DNA from: Mycolicibacterium arenosum
GTDB lineage: Bacteria > Actinomycetota > Actinomycetes > Mycobacteriales > Mycobacteriaceae
Assembly (NCBI RefSeq): GCF_024320865.1
Contig: NZ_JANDBD010000005.1
Coordinates: 1 to 64,000, forward strand
Reading direction: 5' to 3'
Length of the DNA: 64,000 nucleotides
The notes under the pieces are model-generated. The model saw nothing but the letters and a program-made list of their open reading frames with translations, searched no databases and was not told the origin of the DNA. Below, piece after piece: positions 39,118 to 47,644 of the stretch. A program made the translations under genes and the position numbers. How positions within the stretch are numbered: the first letter of the stretch is position 1; every line of letters begins with the position of its first letter.

Positions 39118-40731
39118 TCAGCTCAGCGCGAACCCCGTGTAGCCGGCCGTCGCGATCTCGTCACACCTGCGCCGGTACTCGGGTATGCCCGCCGTGTAGC
39201 CCATGTACATCCGCTTCTTCCCCGGTACGTTCGCGCCGTTGTACCAGGAGTTGCACGAAGGGTGGGCGAGCACGGTGGCGGCGACGATCGACGTGGCGTG
39301 CTCGACCCACTCGCGCTGTGCCTCGGGAAGCGCTTCGATGGTGCGGTTTCCGCTGTCGTGCAGGTGTTTCAGGCACGCGGCGATCCACTCGACGTGTTGC
39401 TCGAGCGCGGCGACGAAATTCGTGGCCGCTGACGGGCTGCCGGGACCCTGCACGATGAACAGGTTGGGGAAGCCGGCGACCGCCAGCCCGAGGTATGACA
39501 CCGGCCCCTCGGTCGCCCAGTAGTCGCGCAGCAGCACGCCGTCGCGGCCGCGCACGTCGATACGCGACAGTGCACCCGTCATCGCGTCGAATCCGGTGGC
39601 GTAGACGATCACGTCGAGTTCGTGGAAACCCTGCTCGGTGGCGATGCCCGTGGGCGTCACCTCCGTGATGACGCCCTTGCGAAGGTCGACGAGCCCGACG
39701 TTGGCGCGGTTGAAGGTCTCGTAATACCCCTGGTCGATGATCGGCCGCTTGCAGCCGAACGGATGGGTCGGCACCAGTGCCGCCGCCGTCTCCGCGTCGG
39801 TGACGATGCGGGCGATCGCCTGACCGTACAGCTCGGTCGCCATCCGGTTGGCGTCGATGTCGAAGAAGATGTCACCCCAGTCGAGCGCGCCCATGACGCC
39901 CTTCTCGACGGCTTCGGCCTTGTCGTCGGCAGTGGCGGTCTTGATGGGCGGTCGCGCGAGCATGTTGATGAGCACCGAGAACGCCGACAGTCGCGCCGCT
40001 CCGACGGGGTGTTCGCGCTGTGCCGCCCGGATGTCGGGGTACTGCGCCTTGAGCTCGTCGAGCTCACCGGGAGCGAACTCGCGGACCCGCCACGGCAGTG
40101 TGAAAGCGGGGGAGCGCTGGAAGACCGTGAGGTGCGCTGCCTGCTCGGCGATCACCGGGATCATCTGGACGCCCGTCGAACCGGTCCCGATGACGCCGAC
40201 GCGCTTACGGGTGAGGTCGAATCCCACTGCGGGCCAACGGCTGCTGTACAGCGACGCGCCTGCGAACGTGTCCACGCCCTGGAAGTCGGGTTCGACCGGA
40301 ACCGACAGGATGCCCGACGCCGCGACGACGTAGGGCGCGACGAACGTCTCGCCCGACGCGGCCCGTAGCACCCACTCGGACGCCTCCTCGTCGAACGTCA
40401 TGGCCGCGATGTCGGTGTGCAGCCGAATGTCTCGGCGCAGGTCGAGCTTCTCGGCGACGAAGTGCAGGTACGCCTCGATCTCGGGCTGGGCGGGCATCGT
40501 CTCGGTCCACACCCACTCCTGCTGGATCTCGTCGGAGAAGCTGTAGGAGTACTCGATGCTCTCGATATCGCAGCGGGCGCCGGGATAGCGGTTGAACAGC
40601 CAGGTGCCGCCGATGTCGTGCGCCTTCTCGAGGACGCACGTGCGCAGGCCCAGCCGGCGCAGCTCGTGCAGCATGTACAGCCCGGAGAACCCCGCGCCGA
40701 TGATCAACGCGTCGAACCGGTTGTCGTCCAT
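39118..40731 (-). CDS. Baeyer-Villiger-type flavin monooxygenase with altered fingerprint
   Basis: A 537-residue class B flavoprotein monooxygenase. It has the FAD-binding GAGFSG (residues about 11-16), GGTWLFNRYPGARCD, and the NADPH-binding GTGSTGVQ. The BVMO fingerprint FxGxxxHxxxWP reads FAGASLYSSRWP, with Tyr162 in place of the usual His. Later motifs VYATGFDAMTG and IVQGPGSPSA are conserved. The ATG at 40731 has GGAGAGAGG upstream. It would insert oxygen next to a ketone, or oxidise S/N. The His-to-Tyr change may shift it to an oxidase or atypical monooxygenase, which is inference. Confidence 0.88.
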   Translation of the reverse strand: MDDNRFDALIIGAGFSGLYMLHELRRLGLRTCVLEKAHDIGGTWLFNRYPGARCDIESIEYSYSFSDEIQQEWVWTETMPAQPEIEAYLHFVAEKLDLRRDIRLHTDIAAMTFDEEASEWVLRAASGETFVAPYVVAASGILSVPVEPDFQGVDTFAGASLYSSRWPAVGFDLTRKRVGVIGTGSTGVQMIPVIAEQAAHLTVFQRSPAFTLPWRVREFAPGELDELKAQYPDIRAAQREHPVGAARLSAFSVLINMLARPPIKTATADDKAEAVEKGVMGALDWGDIFFDIDANRMATELYGQAIARIVTDAETAAALVPTHPFGCKRPIIDQGYYETFNRANVGLVDLRKGVITEVTPTGIATEQGFHELDVIVYATGFDAMTGALSRIDVRGRDGVLLRDYWATEGPVSYLGLAVAGFPNLFIVQGPGSPSAATNFVAALEQHVEWIAACLKHLHDSGNRTIEALPEAQREWVEHATSIVAATVLAHPSCNSWYNGANVPGKKRMYMGYTAGIPEYRRRCDEIATAGYTGFALS

Positions 40732-40821
40732 GTCGGCCTCTCTCCCCGCGTGCGAGCCCACCTTATCGAAAGGTCTACAGTATGGTGCTGCGTTCGGGCG
40801 CGCCGGAGTACAGTGCACGCT

Positions 40822-41130
40822 GTGCGGGTGAACGTGAGTGTGGGATTGGTCGTCGGGGTGGCCGGTGCCCTGCTGCTGGCGGCCCCCGCATCCGCCGACG
40901 ACTGCGCGGACGGCTATCTGGTGCGGTGCCAGCAGGACGGGTCGCGGACGATCATCAATCCCGGCGTCAGCCGCCCGGTCGGCCAGGTGCCCACCGTTCA
41001 GGGCGTGCCGTGTACCGGTGAACACCTCGGCGTCTGCATCGCGCTGAGCCAAGCCAACGGCAACGGATTCCCCGGTCTGACAACGGGGCCCGTGCTCGGG
41101 CCCGGCGCGATCATCAGGAACAGCCCCTAG
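40822..41130 (+). CDS. Small secreted protein of unknown function
   Basis: A 102-residue protein with a signal peptide (MRVNVSVGLVVGVAGALLLA, cleavage after APASA). The mature part of about 75 residues has four cysteines (DDCADGYLVRCQQD, GVPCTGEHLGVCIAL), suggesting two disulfides, and ends in a glycine/proline-rich tail. It resembles small mycobacterial exported proteins without assigned function. GTGs at 40822, 40828 and 40834 are all possible starts. It is divergent from the BVMO and overlaps the convergent SDR stop by 4 bp. Confidence 0.75.
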   Translation: MRVNVSVGLVVGVAGALLLAAPASADDCADGYLVRCQQDGSRTIINPGVSRPVGQVPTVQGVPCTGEHLGVCIALSQANGNGFPGLTTGPVLGPGAIIRNSP

Positions 41131-42002
41131 GTCGTCGGCTCCGCCGCGGACACGCCGAACACGTTCCCGGCGGTGGATGCGATCGGTTCGGATTCGAAGG
41201 AGACTGCGCGCATCAGCGGGCCTATCACCGCGTCGAAGATCGCGGGGATGAGCCGGAAGGCCAGGATCGCCGGACGGTTGATCAAGCCGACCTGTCGCTC
41301 GCTGGATCGTCGGCGGTCCGTCGCCCGCACGATGGCCGCGGCGACGACGCCGGGGGCGTCGGCGGTCGGAGGCACCTTCGGTGCGTACCCCAGGTAGTTT
41401 CCCGCTGTGCCGTAGACGGGAGTACTGACCGGGCCGGGATAGATTCCGTGGATCCGGACGGCGGGTAGATCCCGGTTCTCCTGACGCAGCACGCGGACGA
41501 GGGCGCTGACCGCGAACTTACTCAGTACATAAGGAGATTGATTGGGAACGGCCATGACACCGAGCAGCGATCCGACGAGTACCAGATGTCCGGCTTCGCG
41601 CTCTCGGAAGTGGCTCAGCGCTGCCCGCGCGACATTGGCCGCCCCGAGCAGGTTCGTCATGACCACCCCGTCGAACACGTCGGTGGGGATGTCCTCGAAG
41701 CGTCCGAAAGCGGTGACTGCGGCGCACTGCGCGGCGACGTCGACCCGGCCGAACCTGGCCACGGCGACGTCGAACAGCTCGTGCACCTGCTCCGAGATTC
41801 CGATGTCCGTGATCTGGACGGCGACCTCCGCGGCACCGGCCAGTCGGCACTGCTCGGCGACGGCTTGCAGGGTGTCATCCGACCGCGCCGCCAACACCAG
41901 GCGACAGCCGCGCCGGGAGTAGTGCAGCGCCGTCTCCTTGCCGATGCCGCTGGAGGCTCCGATGACTATGACGACCTGAGGTACGTCCTGCTGCGTCGTC
42001 AT
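41127..42002 (-). CDS. SDR-family oxidoreductase, membrane-anchored end possible
   Basis: A 291-residue SDR with IGASSGIGKETA, Arg in LAARSDD favouring NADP(H), the active-site VLVGSLLGV and YVLSKFAV (YxxxK). The NNAG motif is replaced by AQCAAV, which is unusual. The C-terminal 60 residues (PAILAFRLIPAIFDAVIGPL) are hydrophobic, as in SDRs that act on lipids at the membrane. The ATG overlaps the preceding epimerase stop (ATGA). It is last in the katM operon. Confidence 0.85.
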   Translation of the reverse strand: MTTQQDVPQVVIVIGASSGIGKETALHYSRRGCRLVLAARSDDTLQAVAEQCRLAGAAEVAVQITDIGISEQVHELFDVAVARFGRVDVAAQCAAVTAFGRFEDIPTDVFDGVVMTNLLGAANVARAALSHFREREAGHLVLVGSLLGVMAVPNQSPYVLSKFAVSALVRVLRQENRDLPAVRIHGIYPGPVSTPVYGTAGNYLGYAPKVPPTADAPGVVAAAIVRATDRRRSSERQVGLINRPAILAFRLIPAIFDAVIGPLMRAVSFESEPIASTAGNVFGVSAAEPTT

Positions 42003-43375
42003 CCGACGGTCCGCCTGCACTCGAACGCGGCCAGGACGTTGAGCACCGAGGTGGCGATGACGGGAGACCAGCCGCCGCGGCGGGTCGCGGCCAACGCGGC
42101 GGTAACGGCAACGGGTGCGAGAAGCGCAGCCGGGTCACGACGTCGCTGACGGACCCGGTCGATCGCCATCGGCGTTCCGGACGCCAGGTTCACCGCGATG
42201 ACGGCGGCGTCGGCGACGCCTGCTCGGCCGAACCCGAGCGCTCTGGCGAGAGTCAGTGCACTCCAGAGTGCCAGTGAGGCATCGTGGATTCGGTCCACCG
42301 TGGTTCGCGCTGACATGCGTTTCTCTTCCTTCCGGCCCATCGCGGCGCTGGTTCCCACCGCGCCGCTCGCCAGGCCGTCGAGCAGCTCGTGAGCCGCCTG
42401 TGCCGAGGATCTGCTTGGGACCCAACCGAGTTCGTTGCGAGCCCTGGTGGTGTCCATGACCGGGGTTGCGGTGGCGACGTCGTACCAGCCGGTGGTGAGG
42501 GCGACCAGGCGCGTCGCGCTGAGCACGCCGATCGCCGCTCGTACGAGTCCGGCGTTCACCTCGACCGGGCGCGCCCCGACGAGATCGGCGATCGCGCGGC
42601 GGTCGAGGGCGTCGGCCGCGATGTTGAACGAACCCACCGCGCGCCGCTCCATCAACCGGACCACCGCATCCCCGACGTCGTCGGCGTGGACGAACTGCAG
42701 TGCGAGCCCGGCGGGGAGGGGGAGTAGCGGCAGCCGTCCGCGGTGCAGTGCCTGCAATACAGCGCGCGGGACCAGCGGCCCGAGATAGAGCGATCGAATC
42801 AGCGCAGCGGCTTCCCGTTGCACCACGACCGTCGGGCGGAACCGCGCCACCGAGGTGCCAGGGTGGTCGGTCTCGTAGTCGTCCAGCATGCGCTCGACGA
42901 GAACCTTGTGTCGGCTGTAGGTGGAGGACTGCTGGCCCGTGTCAGGCCACGTTTCGTCGACCGGGGCCGGGGCCCCTGGAGCGTAGACGCCGAGGCTGGA
43001 CGCGTAGACGAGTTGCTCGATGCCCGCGTTGTGCATGGCCTGCAGAACCGCAGCAGTGCCAAGGACATTCGCGCGGTAGAGGTAGTCGGCGTTGCGAACG
43101 GGCTGGGTGGCGAGCGCCAGGTGGATCACCACGTCGGCACCCGCCATCGCAGGCCCCAGCTTCGTCGCGGCGTCGGCCGCGGACAGATCCACCGCGTGCC
43201 AGCGCACCCGTTCGTAGATCCGGCCGAGCGTCGGTGGGCGCCGGCAGACACCGACGATCTCAGCGTCCGGAAACTGTTGCGCGAGTGCTCGCAGCACACC
43301 GGAGGCGACGTTGCCGGACGCACCCGTCACCACCACCGTACGGCGCGTGACGGGTGCAGTCAGCGGGTCGTTCAC
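41999..43375 (-). CDS. NAD-dependent epimerase/dehydratase-like protein fused to a hydrophobic C-terminal domain
   Basis: A 458-residue protein. Residues about 12-335 are an extended SDR: TGASGNVASGVLRAL, VDLSAADAATK, HLALAT, VYASSLGVY and YSRHKVLVE (YxxxK). Residues about 345-458 have low similarity to SDRs. They contain a basic linker (GRKEEKRMSARTT) and hydrophobic helices (DASLALWSALTLARALGF, ALLAPVAVTAALAATRRGG), suggesting a membrane-associated module fused to the enzyme. The GTG start overlaps the small upstream gene stop by one base (TAGTG). Function unknown; it shares the operon with manganese catalase. Confidence 0.8.
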   Translation of the reverse strand: MNDPLTAPVTRRTVVVTGASGNVASGVLRALAQQFPDAEIVGVCRRPPTLGRIYERVRWHAVDLSAADAATKLGPAMAGADVVIHLALATQPVRNADYLYRANVLGTAAVLQAMHNAGIEQLVYASSLGVYAPGAPAPVDETWPDTGQQSSTYSRHKVLVERMLDDYETDHPGTSVARFRPTVVVQREAAALIRSLYLGPLVPRAVLQALHRGRLPLLPLPAGLALQFVHADDVGDAVVRLMERRAVGSFNIAADALDRRAIADLVGARPVEVNAGLVRAAIGVLSATRLVALTTGWYDVATATPVMDTTRARNELGWVPSRSSAQAAHELLDGLASGAVGTSAAMGRKEEKRMSARTTVDRIHDASLALWSALTLARALGFGRAGVADAAVIAVNLASGTPMAIDRVRQRRRDPAALLAPVAVTAALAATRRGGWSPVIATSVLNVLAAFECRRTVG

Positions 43376-43521
43376 TAGCTCGGGGATTCATCCGCGGCGT
43401 TCTCGGCCGCCTGCTGCGAACCGGTCGGGTGGTCGGTGTCATGCGGGTCGACGCCGGCGTCCTTCGCTTTGTCGACCGCCGCCGCGCCGCCGGGATCATC
43501 GGGCTTCGTTACGTTGCTCAT
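43375..43521 (-). CDS. 48-residue acidic hypothetical protein in the katM operon
   Basis: A short gene, MSNVTKPDDPGGAAAVDKAK and so on, rich in Asp, Ala, Gly and Pro and predicted disordered. Its ATG overlaps the katM stop by 4 bp and its stop overlaps the next GTG by one base, so the frame is held in place by translational coupling. That argues it is a real gene rather than noise. Similar short, hydrophilic proteins accompany Mn-catalase and general-stress genes in actinobacteria. Function unknown. Confidence 0.7.
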   Translation of the reverse strand: MSNVTKPDDPGGAAAVDKAKDAGVDPHDTDHPTGSQQAAENAADESPS

Positions 43522-44462
43522 ACGTCGGATGCCCCGTTCGTAGAGGCTATTTCGACCTCGGCGGTCGCCTGAATGAGGGCCAGGAGTTCCTTGTCCAGGC
43601 CCGGTGCGAACTCCTCGCGGCGTTCGGGGGCGATGGTCATCGGGAACCCCTCGGGCATGAGGGCGGTGCTGAGTTCGGTTCCGTCGTTCGACGGTGATGC
43701 GCCGCGGTACAACTTGTCGGCCTGGCTCTCGTCGTCGGCGCTGAAGGTGTACTGAATGCTCTGCAAGCCCATGTCGACCAGCTTCTTGACCTCCGGGAAG
43801 CGCTCGGCGTTCGTCTTCGGAATCGGCAGCGCCGCACCCCAGTTCACGCCGAGGCTCTCCAGCGCCTTGGCGAAGGCGTTCTCGTGCGCCTGGTCGCGCA
43901 CGATCAGGTAGGCGATCGTGGAGCGCGCCGCCTTGTTGGCGGTCATCTCGTAGATGCGGCACTTCTGCAGCCGACCCGTCGATTCGAGCATGAGGTTGTA
44001 GAGCAGGTCGAGGACGAGGTTCCCGCTGTTGTAGACATAGGAACCCGACCACGGATTGCCCGCCGCGTCGACGGGCAGCGCACCCTGTGCGCCGACCAGG
44101 AAGTGGTGGATGTTGCCGGTGTCCAGGGCGATCTTCAGCGGCGTGGCACCTTTGGCGCCCGGCTTGTCCACCGGATCGGTCTTGCGGCCGTTGTATTCCG
44201 GCGAGCCGTCGAGGAGTCGGGAGATCGTGGTGCCGATGAGTTCGACGTGGCTGATCTCCTCGGTGCCGACGCCCTGCAGTAGGTCCTTGTAGGGCTTGGA
44301 TGCCGCGTCGCCCCGGAAGTTCATGCTCTGGAACAGGTACTGCATCATGGTGCGCATCTCGCCGAACTGGCCACCGAGGCCCTCCTGCAGGGCGTTCGCG
44401 GCGGCAGGATCGGGCTCGTCGACGGCGATCTCGTTGATGAGCTGCTCGGTGTGTAGGTACAT
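43518..44462 (-). CDS. Manganese catalase
   Basis: Non-haem dimanganese catalase, 314 residues, decomposing hydrogen peroxide in the cytoplasm. Metal ligands are visible: Glu35 (GGQFGEMRTMMQY), Glu69 and His72 (TEEISHVE), Glu in LMLESTGRLQ and His in RDQAHENAF. The tail after the catalytic helices has the conserved GLQSIQYTFSADDESQADKLYRG. The gene heads a four-gene coupled operon (small protein, epimerase-like, SDR) with a SigF-type promoter 95-120 bp upstream. This fits a general-stress or stationary-phase role. Confidence 0.95.
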   Translation of the reverse strand: MYLHTEQLINEIAVDEPDPAAANALQEGLGGQFGEMRTMMQYLFQSMNFRGDAASKPYKDLLQGVGTEEISHVELIGTTISRLLDGSPEYNGRKTDPVDKPGAKGATPLKIALDTGNIHHFLVGAQGALPVDAAGNPWSGSYVYNSGNLVLDLLYNLMLESTGRLQKCRIYEMTANKAARSTIAYLIVRDQAHENAFAKALESLGVNWGAALPIPKTNAERFPEVKKLVDMGLQSIQYTFSADDESQADKLYRGASPSNDGTELSTALMPEGFPMTIAPERREEFAPGLDKELLALIQATAEVEIASTNGASDV

Positions 44463-44782
44463 GGTGGTGCTCCTGGATTGTCTTCCGGTGCTGATCTCTC
44501 AGCAAGGCAACGACGACGCTCAACGGTTCTGGCGGAGCTCTCGTCGTTGGTGGGCGGTACCCCGGCCGAGGCAGCGCAAACGACTCGGGTCAGCGCGTTA
44601 TCCCTCGAATTTCGAAGGACTTTCGTGCTCGATTGGGCTCGCCGGTTCGGTTTGAGACCCCGGGATTCGGCAACTCCTCATCTGCGAGCGTCTGCGCTCG
44701 CCGAGTCGCGTCTAGCTCCCGGCGCTTCATGCAGGGACCGCCGATCGGCGCTCTGGACGTACTTTTCGAATTCGAGGACACC
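44463..44782. other. Divergent intergenic region between katM and stress membrane gene
   Basis: 320 bp without a supported gene. It contains the SigF-like promoter of the katM operon (44557-44581, minus strand). On the plus side I could not find an equally good promoter for the gene at 44783, although GGTTT at 44647-44651 could be a partial -35. A frame open upstream of 44783 has no conserved sequence. Confidence 0.6.
44557..44581 (-). promoter_or_regulatory. SigF-type promoter of the manganese-catalase operon
   Basis: On the minus strand, GTTT (44581-44578), a 15-bp spacer and GGGTAC (44562-44557). This fits the mycobacterial SigF consensus GGTTT-N15-17-GGGTAT. It lies 95 bp from the katM ATG. 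SigF governs stationary-phase and envelope-stress genes in mycobacteria, commonly including catalase and CsbD-like genes, so the context agrees. Confidence 0.75.
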
Positions 44783-45346
44783 ATGACCACCCGTAACACC
44801 CTGGAAAGATCCCTGCACGACGTCGGGGCCGCGGCCTGGTTCGGCGGCTCCCTCATGGGAGCAGTCGGCGTCAACGGAGCGGCCGACGCCGTCCGTGACC
44901 CGAAGGACCGTGCCAGGACGGCGGCAATGGGCTGGGCGAAGTGGTCGCCGGTCAACGCCGTCGCCATCGGCGCCCACCTCATCGGCGGCGCCGCCGTCCT
45001 GTACGCCAACCGAGGACGCGCGAAGAACCAAGCAGGCGTCACCTCGAACACGATCGTCAAGTTGGCACTCACCGGTGCGGCCCTGGCCGCCACGGTGTAC
45101 AGCGGCGTACTGGGTGCGAAAACCGCCGAGGGCGACGGTCATCCGGTGGACGGGGCGACCGATCCCTCCGCTTCGACACCCGACGACGTGGCGTCGGCGC
45201 AACGGCAGCTCCGCTATCTGCAGTGGGCCCTTCCCGCCCTCACCGGAGCCATCGTCGTTCTCGGGTCGCAGCAGGGGGAGCAGCAGCGCCCGAGCCAGAT
45301 CCTGGCCGGGGTCGGCACCAAGCTGGCCCGACGCGCACAGGACTGA
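44783..45346 (+). CDS. Hypothetical membrane protein, stress-cluster
   Basis: A 187-residue protein with three hydrophobic segments: VNAVAIGAHLIGGAAVLYA, LALTGAALAATVYSGVLGA and LQWALPALTGAIVVLGS. The N-terminus (SLHDVGAAAWFGGSLMGAVG) is also hydrophobic. I do not recognise the family with certainty; similar proteins sit near CsbD and catalase genes in mycobacteria. Start at ATG 44783, preceded by GAGGA. It is 61 bp upstream of the CsbD-like gene and probably co-transcribed. Confidence 0.7.
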   Translation: MTTRNTLERSLHDVGAAAWFGGSLMGAVGVNGAADAVRDPKDRARTAAMGWAKWSPVNAVAIGAHLIGGAAVLYANRGRAKNQAGVTSNTIVKLALTGAALAATVYSGVLGAKTAEGDGHPVDGATDPSASTPDDVASAQRQLRYLQWALPALTGAIVVLGSQQGEQQRPSQILAGVGTKLARRAQD

Positions 45347-45407
45347 TCACCCACCATTCGAACGGGCCCGCGCGGGCGCCGTTCTCACTCGTACCGAAGG
45401 AGCAGCA

Positions 45408-45941
45408 ATGTCAGAGCACGAAAAGGCCGACCAGGCACGCAAGGGTCTGATCGATTCCGTCAAGGGCAAGGCCAAGGAGGTCGTCGGCGCCGTGACGGGC
45501 AACGACTCCCTGACCGCCGAGGGCCAACTCGATCAGACCCAGGCCAAGGAGCGCAAGGAGGCGAACAGCGTCGAAGCGATCGCCGACGCCGAGTCCGAGC
45601 AGGCGCTGTCGGAAGCAGTCGACGCAAAGGTCGATGGTGCACAGGAGCGCAATGCGGTGAACGCGCAGAAGGCGGCCGCCGACCAGGTCGTGCAGGGTCA
45701 GCAGAACGCGCAGAAGGCCGAAGCCGAGCGTGTCGGTGCGCAGCAGGCGGCCGCGGCTCGCACGCAGGCCGAGATCGACGCGCAGCGTGACGTCGACGAG
45801 GCGAAGGCCAGGGAACGCGCCGATGTGCGGGCCGCAGCCGACGAGGCCGTCGAGGCGGTCGAAGAGCACCAGACCGCAGACCGCCTGGCCACCCGTGCCC
45901 ACGAGGAAGCCGATCGGATCAGGGCTCGGCCGACCGCCTGA
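45408..45941 (+). CDS. CsbD-like stress protein with long helical extension
   Basis: A 177-residue hydrophilic protein. Residues 12-50 are a CsbD-like domain (GLIDSVKGKAKEVVGAVTGN, LTAEGQLDQTQAK), typical of general-stress proteins. The remaining 120 residues are Ala/Glu/Gln/Lys-rich and predicted to form a long alpha-helix or coiled coil. RBS GAAGGAG is 6 bp before the ATG. CsbD proteins are often under stress sigma factors and their molecular role is unknown. It lies between two other stress-type genes. Confidence 0.8.
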   Translation: MSEHEKADQARKGLIDSVKGKAKEVVGAVTGNDSLTAEGQLDQTQAKERKEANSVEAIADAESEQALSEAVDAKVDGAQERNAVNAQKAAADQVVQGQQNAQKAEAERVGAQQAAAARTQAEIDAQRDVDEAKARERADVRAAADEAVEAVEEHQTADRLATRAHEEADRIRARPTA

Positions 45942-45992
45942 CCAGCGACGCCGACCTTCCCTGATCACCCCCGACACACCAAGGAGTCATCC

Positions 45993-46670
45993 ATGAGCAT
46001 CACCACCATCCCGCGCGCCGTGCTGCGGTTCCAGTACCGTCTCGTCCGCCTGCCCCTGCAACTGATCGAGGACCGTGTCGTCGTCCGGATGGGCGAGGAG
46101 ACGCCCGGCCGACTCTTCTACGAACGGTCACTCGGCGTCCTCGACGCCACCGTCGGCCACGTGCTGGGGGACTCCACCGTCGCCAGGCGCGGCGCCGCGA
46201 TGAGCGAGCGCGCCGACGCGCGCGGCCGCGCTGCGCGGTTGGATGCGGCCGCATCGGCCAAGGAGGAGCACGCCGAAACCGAACTCGAGGCCAGGAGAAA
46301 CCAGGTCGCCGAGGACCAGAAGCAGGCTCGCGACGACAAGGCGCAGCGCGTCGAGCAGGCGCGCATCGAGGCCGAAGAGCGCAAGCGCGAAGCGGGCGAG
46401 GCTGCGCAGAAGCGGACCGCCGCTGCCAAACAGCAGGCCGACCAGGTAGCCGCGAACCGCAAGGCATCGGTTGCCAACACCGAGTGGGCGGCCAAGCAGA
46501 GCATCGCGGCGGACGAGAAGCGCGCCACCGACGACGCCAAGGCCAAGCTGGACGAGGCGCGAACCAAGCGCGACGAAGCCGACGCCAAGCGCGCCCGCGC
46601 CGATCGGGTCGAGGAGTTGGCGGACGTCGAGAAGAGTTCGCGTCAGGCCGCCCGAGCCAGAAAGTCCTGA
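45993..46670 (+). CDS. Coiled-coil stress-cluster protein
   Basis: A 225-residue protein. The first 60 residues are compact (FQYRLVRLPLQLIEDRVVVR, LFYERSLGVLDATVGHVLGD). From about residue 70 to the end it is an uninterrupted charged Ala/Glu/Lys/Arg coiled coil. No enzyme motif is present. It resembles the helical tail of the CsbD-like protein just upstream, so the two may interact. RBS AAGGAG precedes the ATG. The gene ends 15 bp before the convergent acyl-CoA dehydrogenase operon. Confidence 0.72.
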   Translation: MSITTIPRAVLRFQYRLVRLPLQLIEDRVVVRMGEETPGRLFYERSLGVLDATVGHVLGDSTVARRGAAMSERADARGRAARLDAAASAKEEHAETELEARRNQVAEDQKQARDDKAQRVEQARIEAEERKREAGEAAQKRTAAAKQQADQVAANRKASVANTEWAAKQSIAADEKRATDDAKAKLDEARTKRDEADAKRARADRVEELADVEKSSRQAARARKS

Positions 46671-46684
46671 CCCGGCGAGAACCC

Positions 46685-47644
46685 TCAGCCGTAGCGCATC
46701 GCCACTGTCCGGCGGTGCGCTATCGGCGTTCCGAACAGTGAGCGGTTCAGCGTGGCCCGTTTCAAGTACACGTGAACCCCGCTCTCCCAGGTGTATCCGA
46801 TGCCGCCGTGCAACTGCATCGCCTTCCCGACGACGTCCACGGCTGCGGCGGTGGCATACGACTTGGCCATCGCCGCAGACGTGGCCGCATCCTCTCCCGC
46901 CGCGACGTCGGCCACCGCGGCGTCGACCAGTTGCCGCGCCACCGAGGTGTGCACCAGCATGTCGGCACACGCGTGCTTCACCGCCTGAAACGACCCGATG
47001 GGCCGGTCGAACTGGTGGCGTACCTTCACGTAATCGACTGTGGCGGTGAGCATCGCCTCGGCCACGCCCAGGCTGTCGCAGGCGATCGCCACGGCGGCGC
47101 GTTCGAGCAGTCGCTCGCCGTCGATCGGCAGCGTCCACGCCTGTGTTGCGGGCACGCCTTCGGCGGTCACCTCCGCCAGCGCGCGGGTGGCGTCGAGCAC
47201 CGGCTGAGGGGTAACGGTCAGGCCTTGACATTTCACGATCGCGGGCGGTCCGGAGTCGGCCAGCAGCACGATCACCTCGGCGTCGGCGGCATCGGGCACG
47301 AACGTCGCCCGGCCCGACACGACACCGTCGCGCAGTGAGAAACCGGTGGCGAAAGCGGCTTTCGCGCCCGCGGCGATGCGCTCGAGGAGTTCGTCGCGGG
47401 CGGCGTTGGCGGGCAGTGCCGTCAACGCCGCGACGGCGAGCGCGGTACCGAGGTAGCCGCCGCCCGACGCGGCCCGGCCCAACTCCTCGAGCACGACGGC
47501 GGTTTCCGCGAACGACACGCCGGCGCCGCCGAGTTCGTCGGGCACCTCCAGCCCCGGCCAGCCGGCCTCGACGAGGCGCGACCAGTCCGACTCCCGGCTC
47601 AGCACCTCCCGCGCGGACGCGCGGAGTTCGTCACGAAGGTCCAT
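46685..47644 (-). CDS. Acyl-CoA dehydrogenase, small subunit (pair 1)
   Basis: A 319-residue ACAD-like protein, shorter than the roughly 380 residues of homotetrameric enzymes. It keeps the C-terminal helical domain with YVKVRHQFDRPIGSFQAVKH and the catalytic-Glu region HGGIGYTWESGVHVYLKRA (Glu near 287). The N-terminal and FAD-binding beta-domain motifs are reduced. This resembles the smaller partner in the alpha2beta2 ACADs of mycobacterial steroid side-chain catabolism. Its ATG overlaps the stop of the 396-residue partner (TGATG). Last in the four-ACAD operon. Confidence 0.88.
   Translation of the reverse strand: MDLRDELRASAREVLSRESDWSRLVEAGWPGLEVPDELGGAGVSFAETAVVLEELGRAASGGGYLGTALAVAALTALPANAARDELLERIAAGAKAAFATGFSLRDGVVSGRATFVPDAADAEVIVLLADSGPPAIVKCQGLTVTPQPVLDATRALAEVTAEGVPATQAWTLPIDGERLLERAAVAIACDSLGVAEAMLTATVDYVKVRHQFDRPIGSFQAVKHACADMLVHTSVARQLVDAAVADVAAGEDAATSAAMAKSYATAAAVDVVGKAMQLHGGIGYTWESGVHVYLKRATLNRSLFGTPIAHRRTVAMRYG

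Noticed and set aside
44640-44670. SigF promoter for the gene at 44783
   Set aside because: GGTTT is present, but no GGGTA-like -10 lies 15-17 bp downstream.
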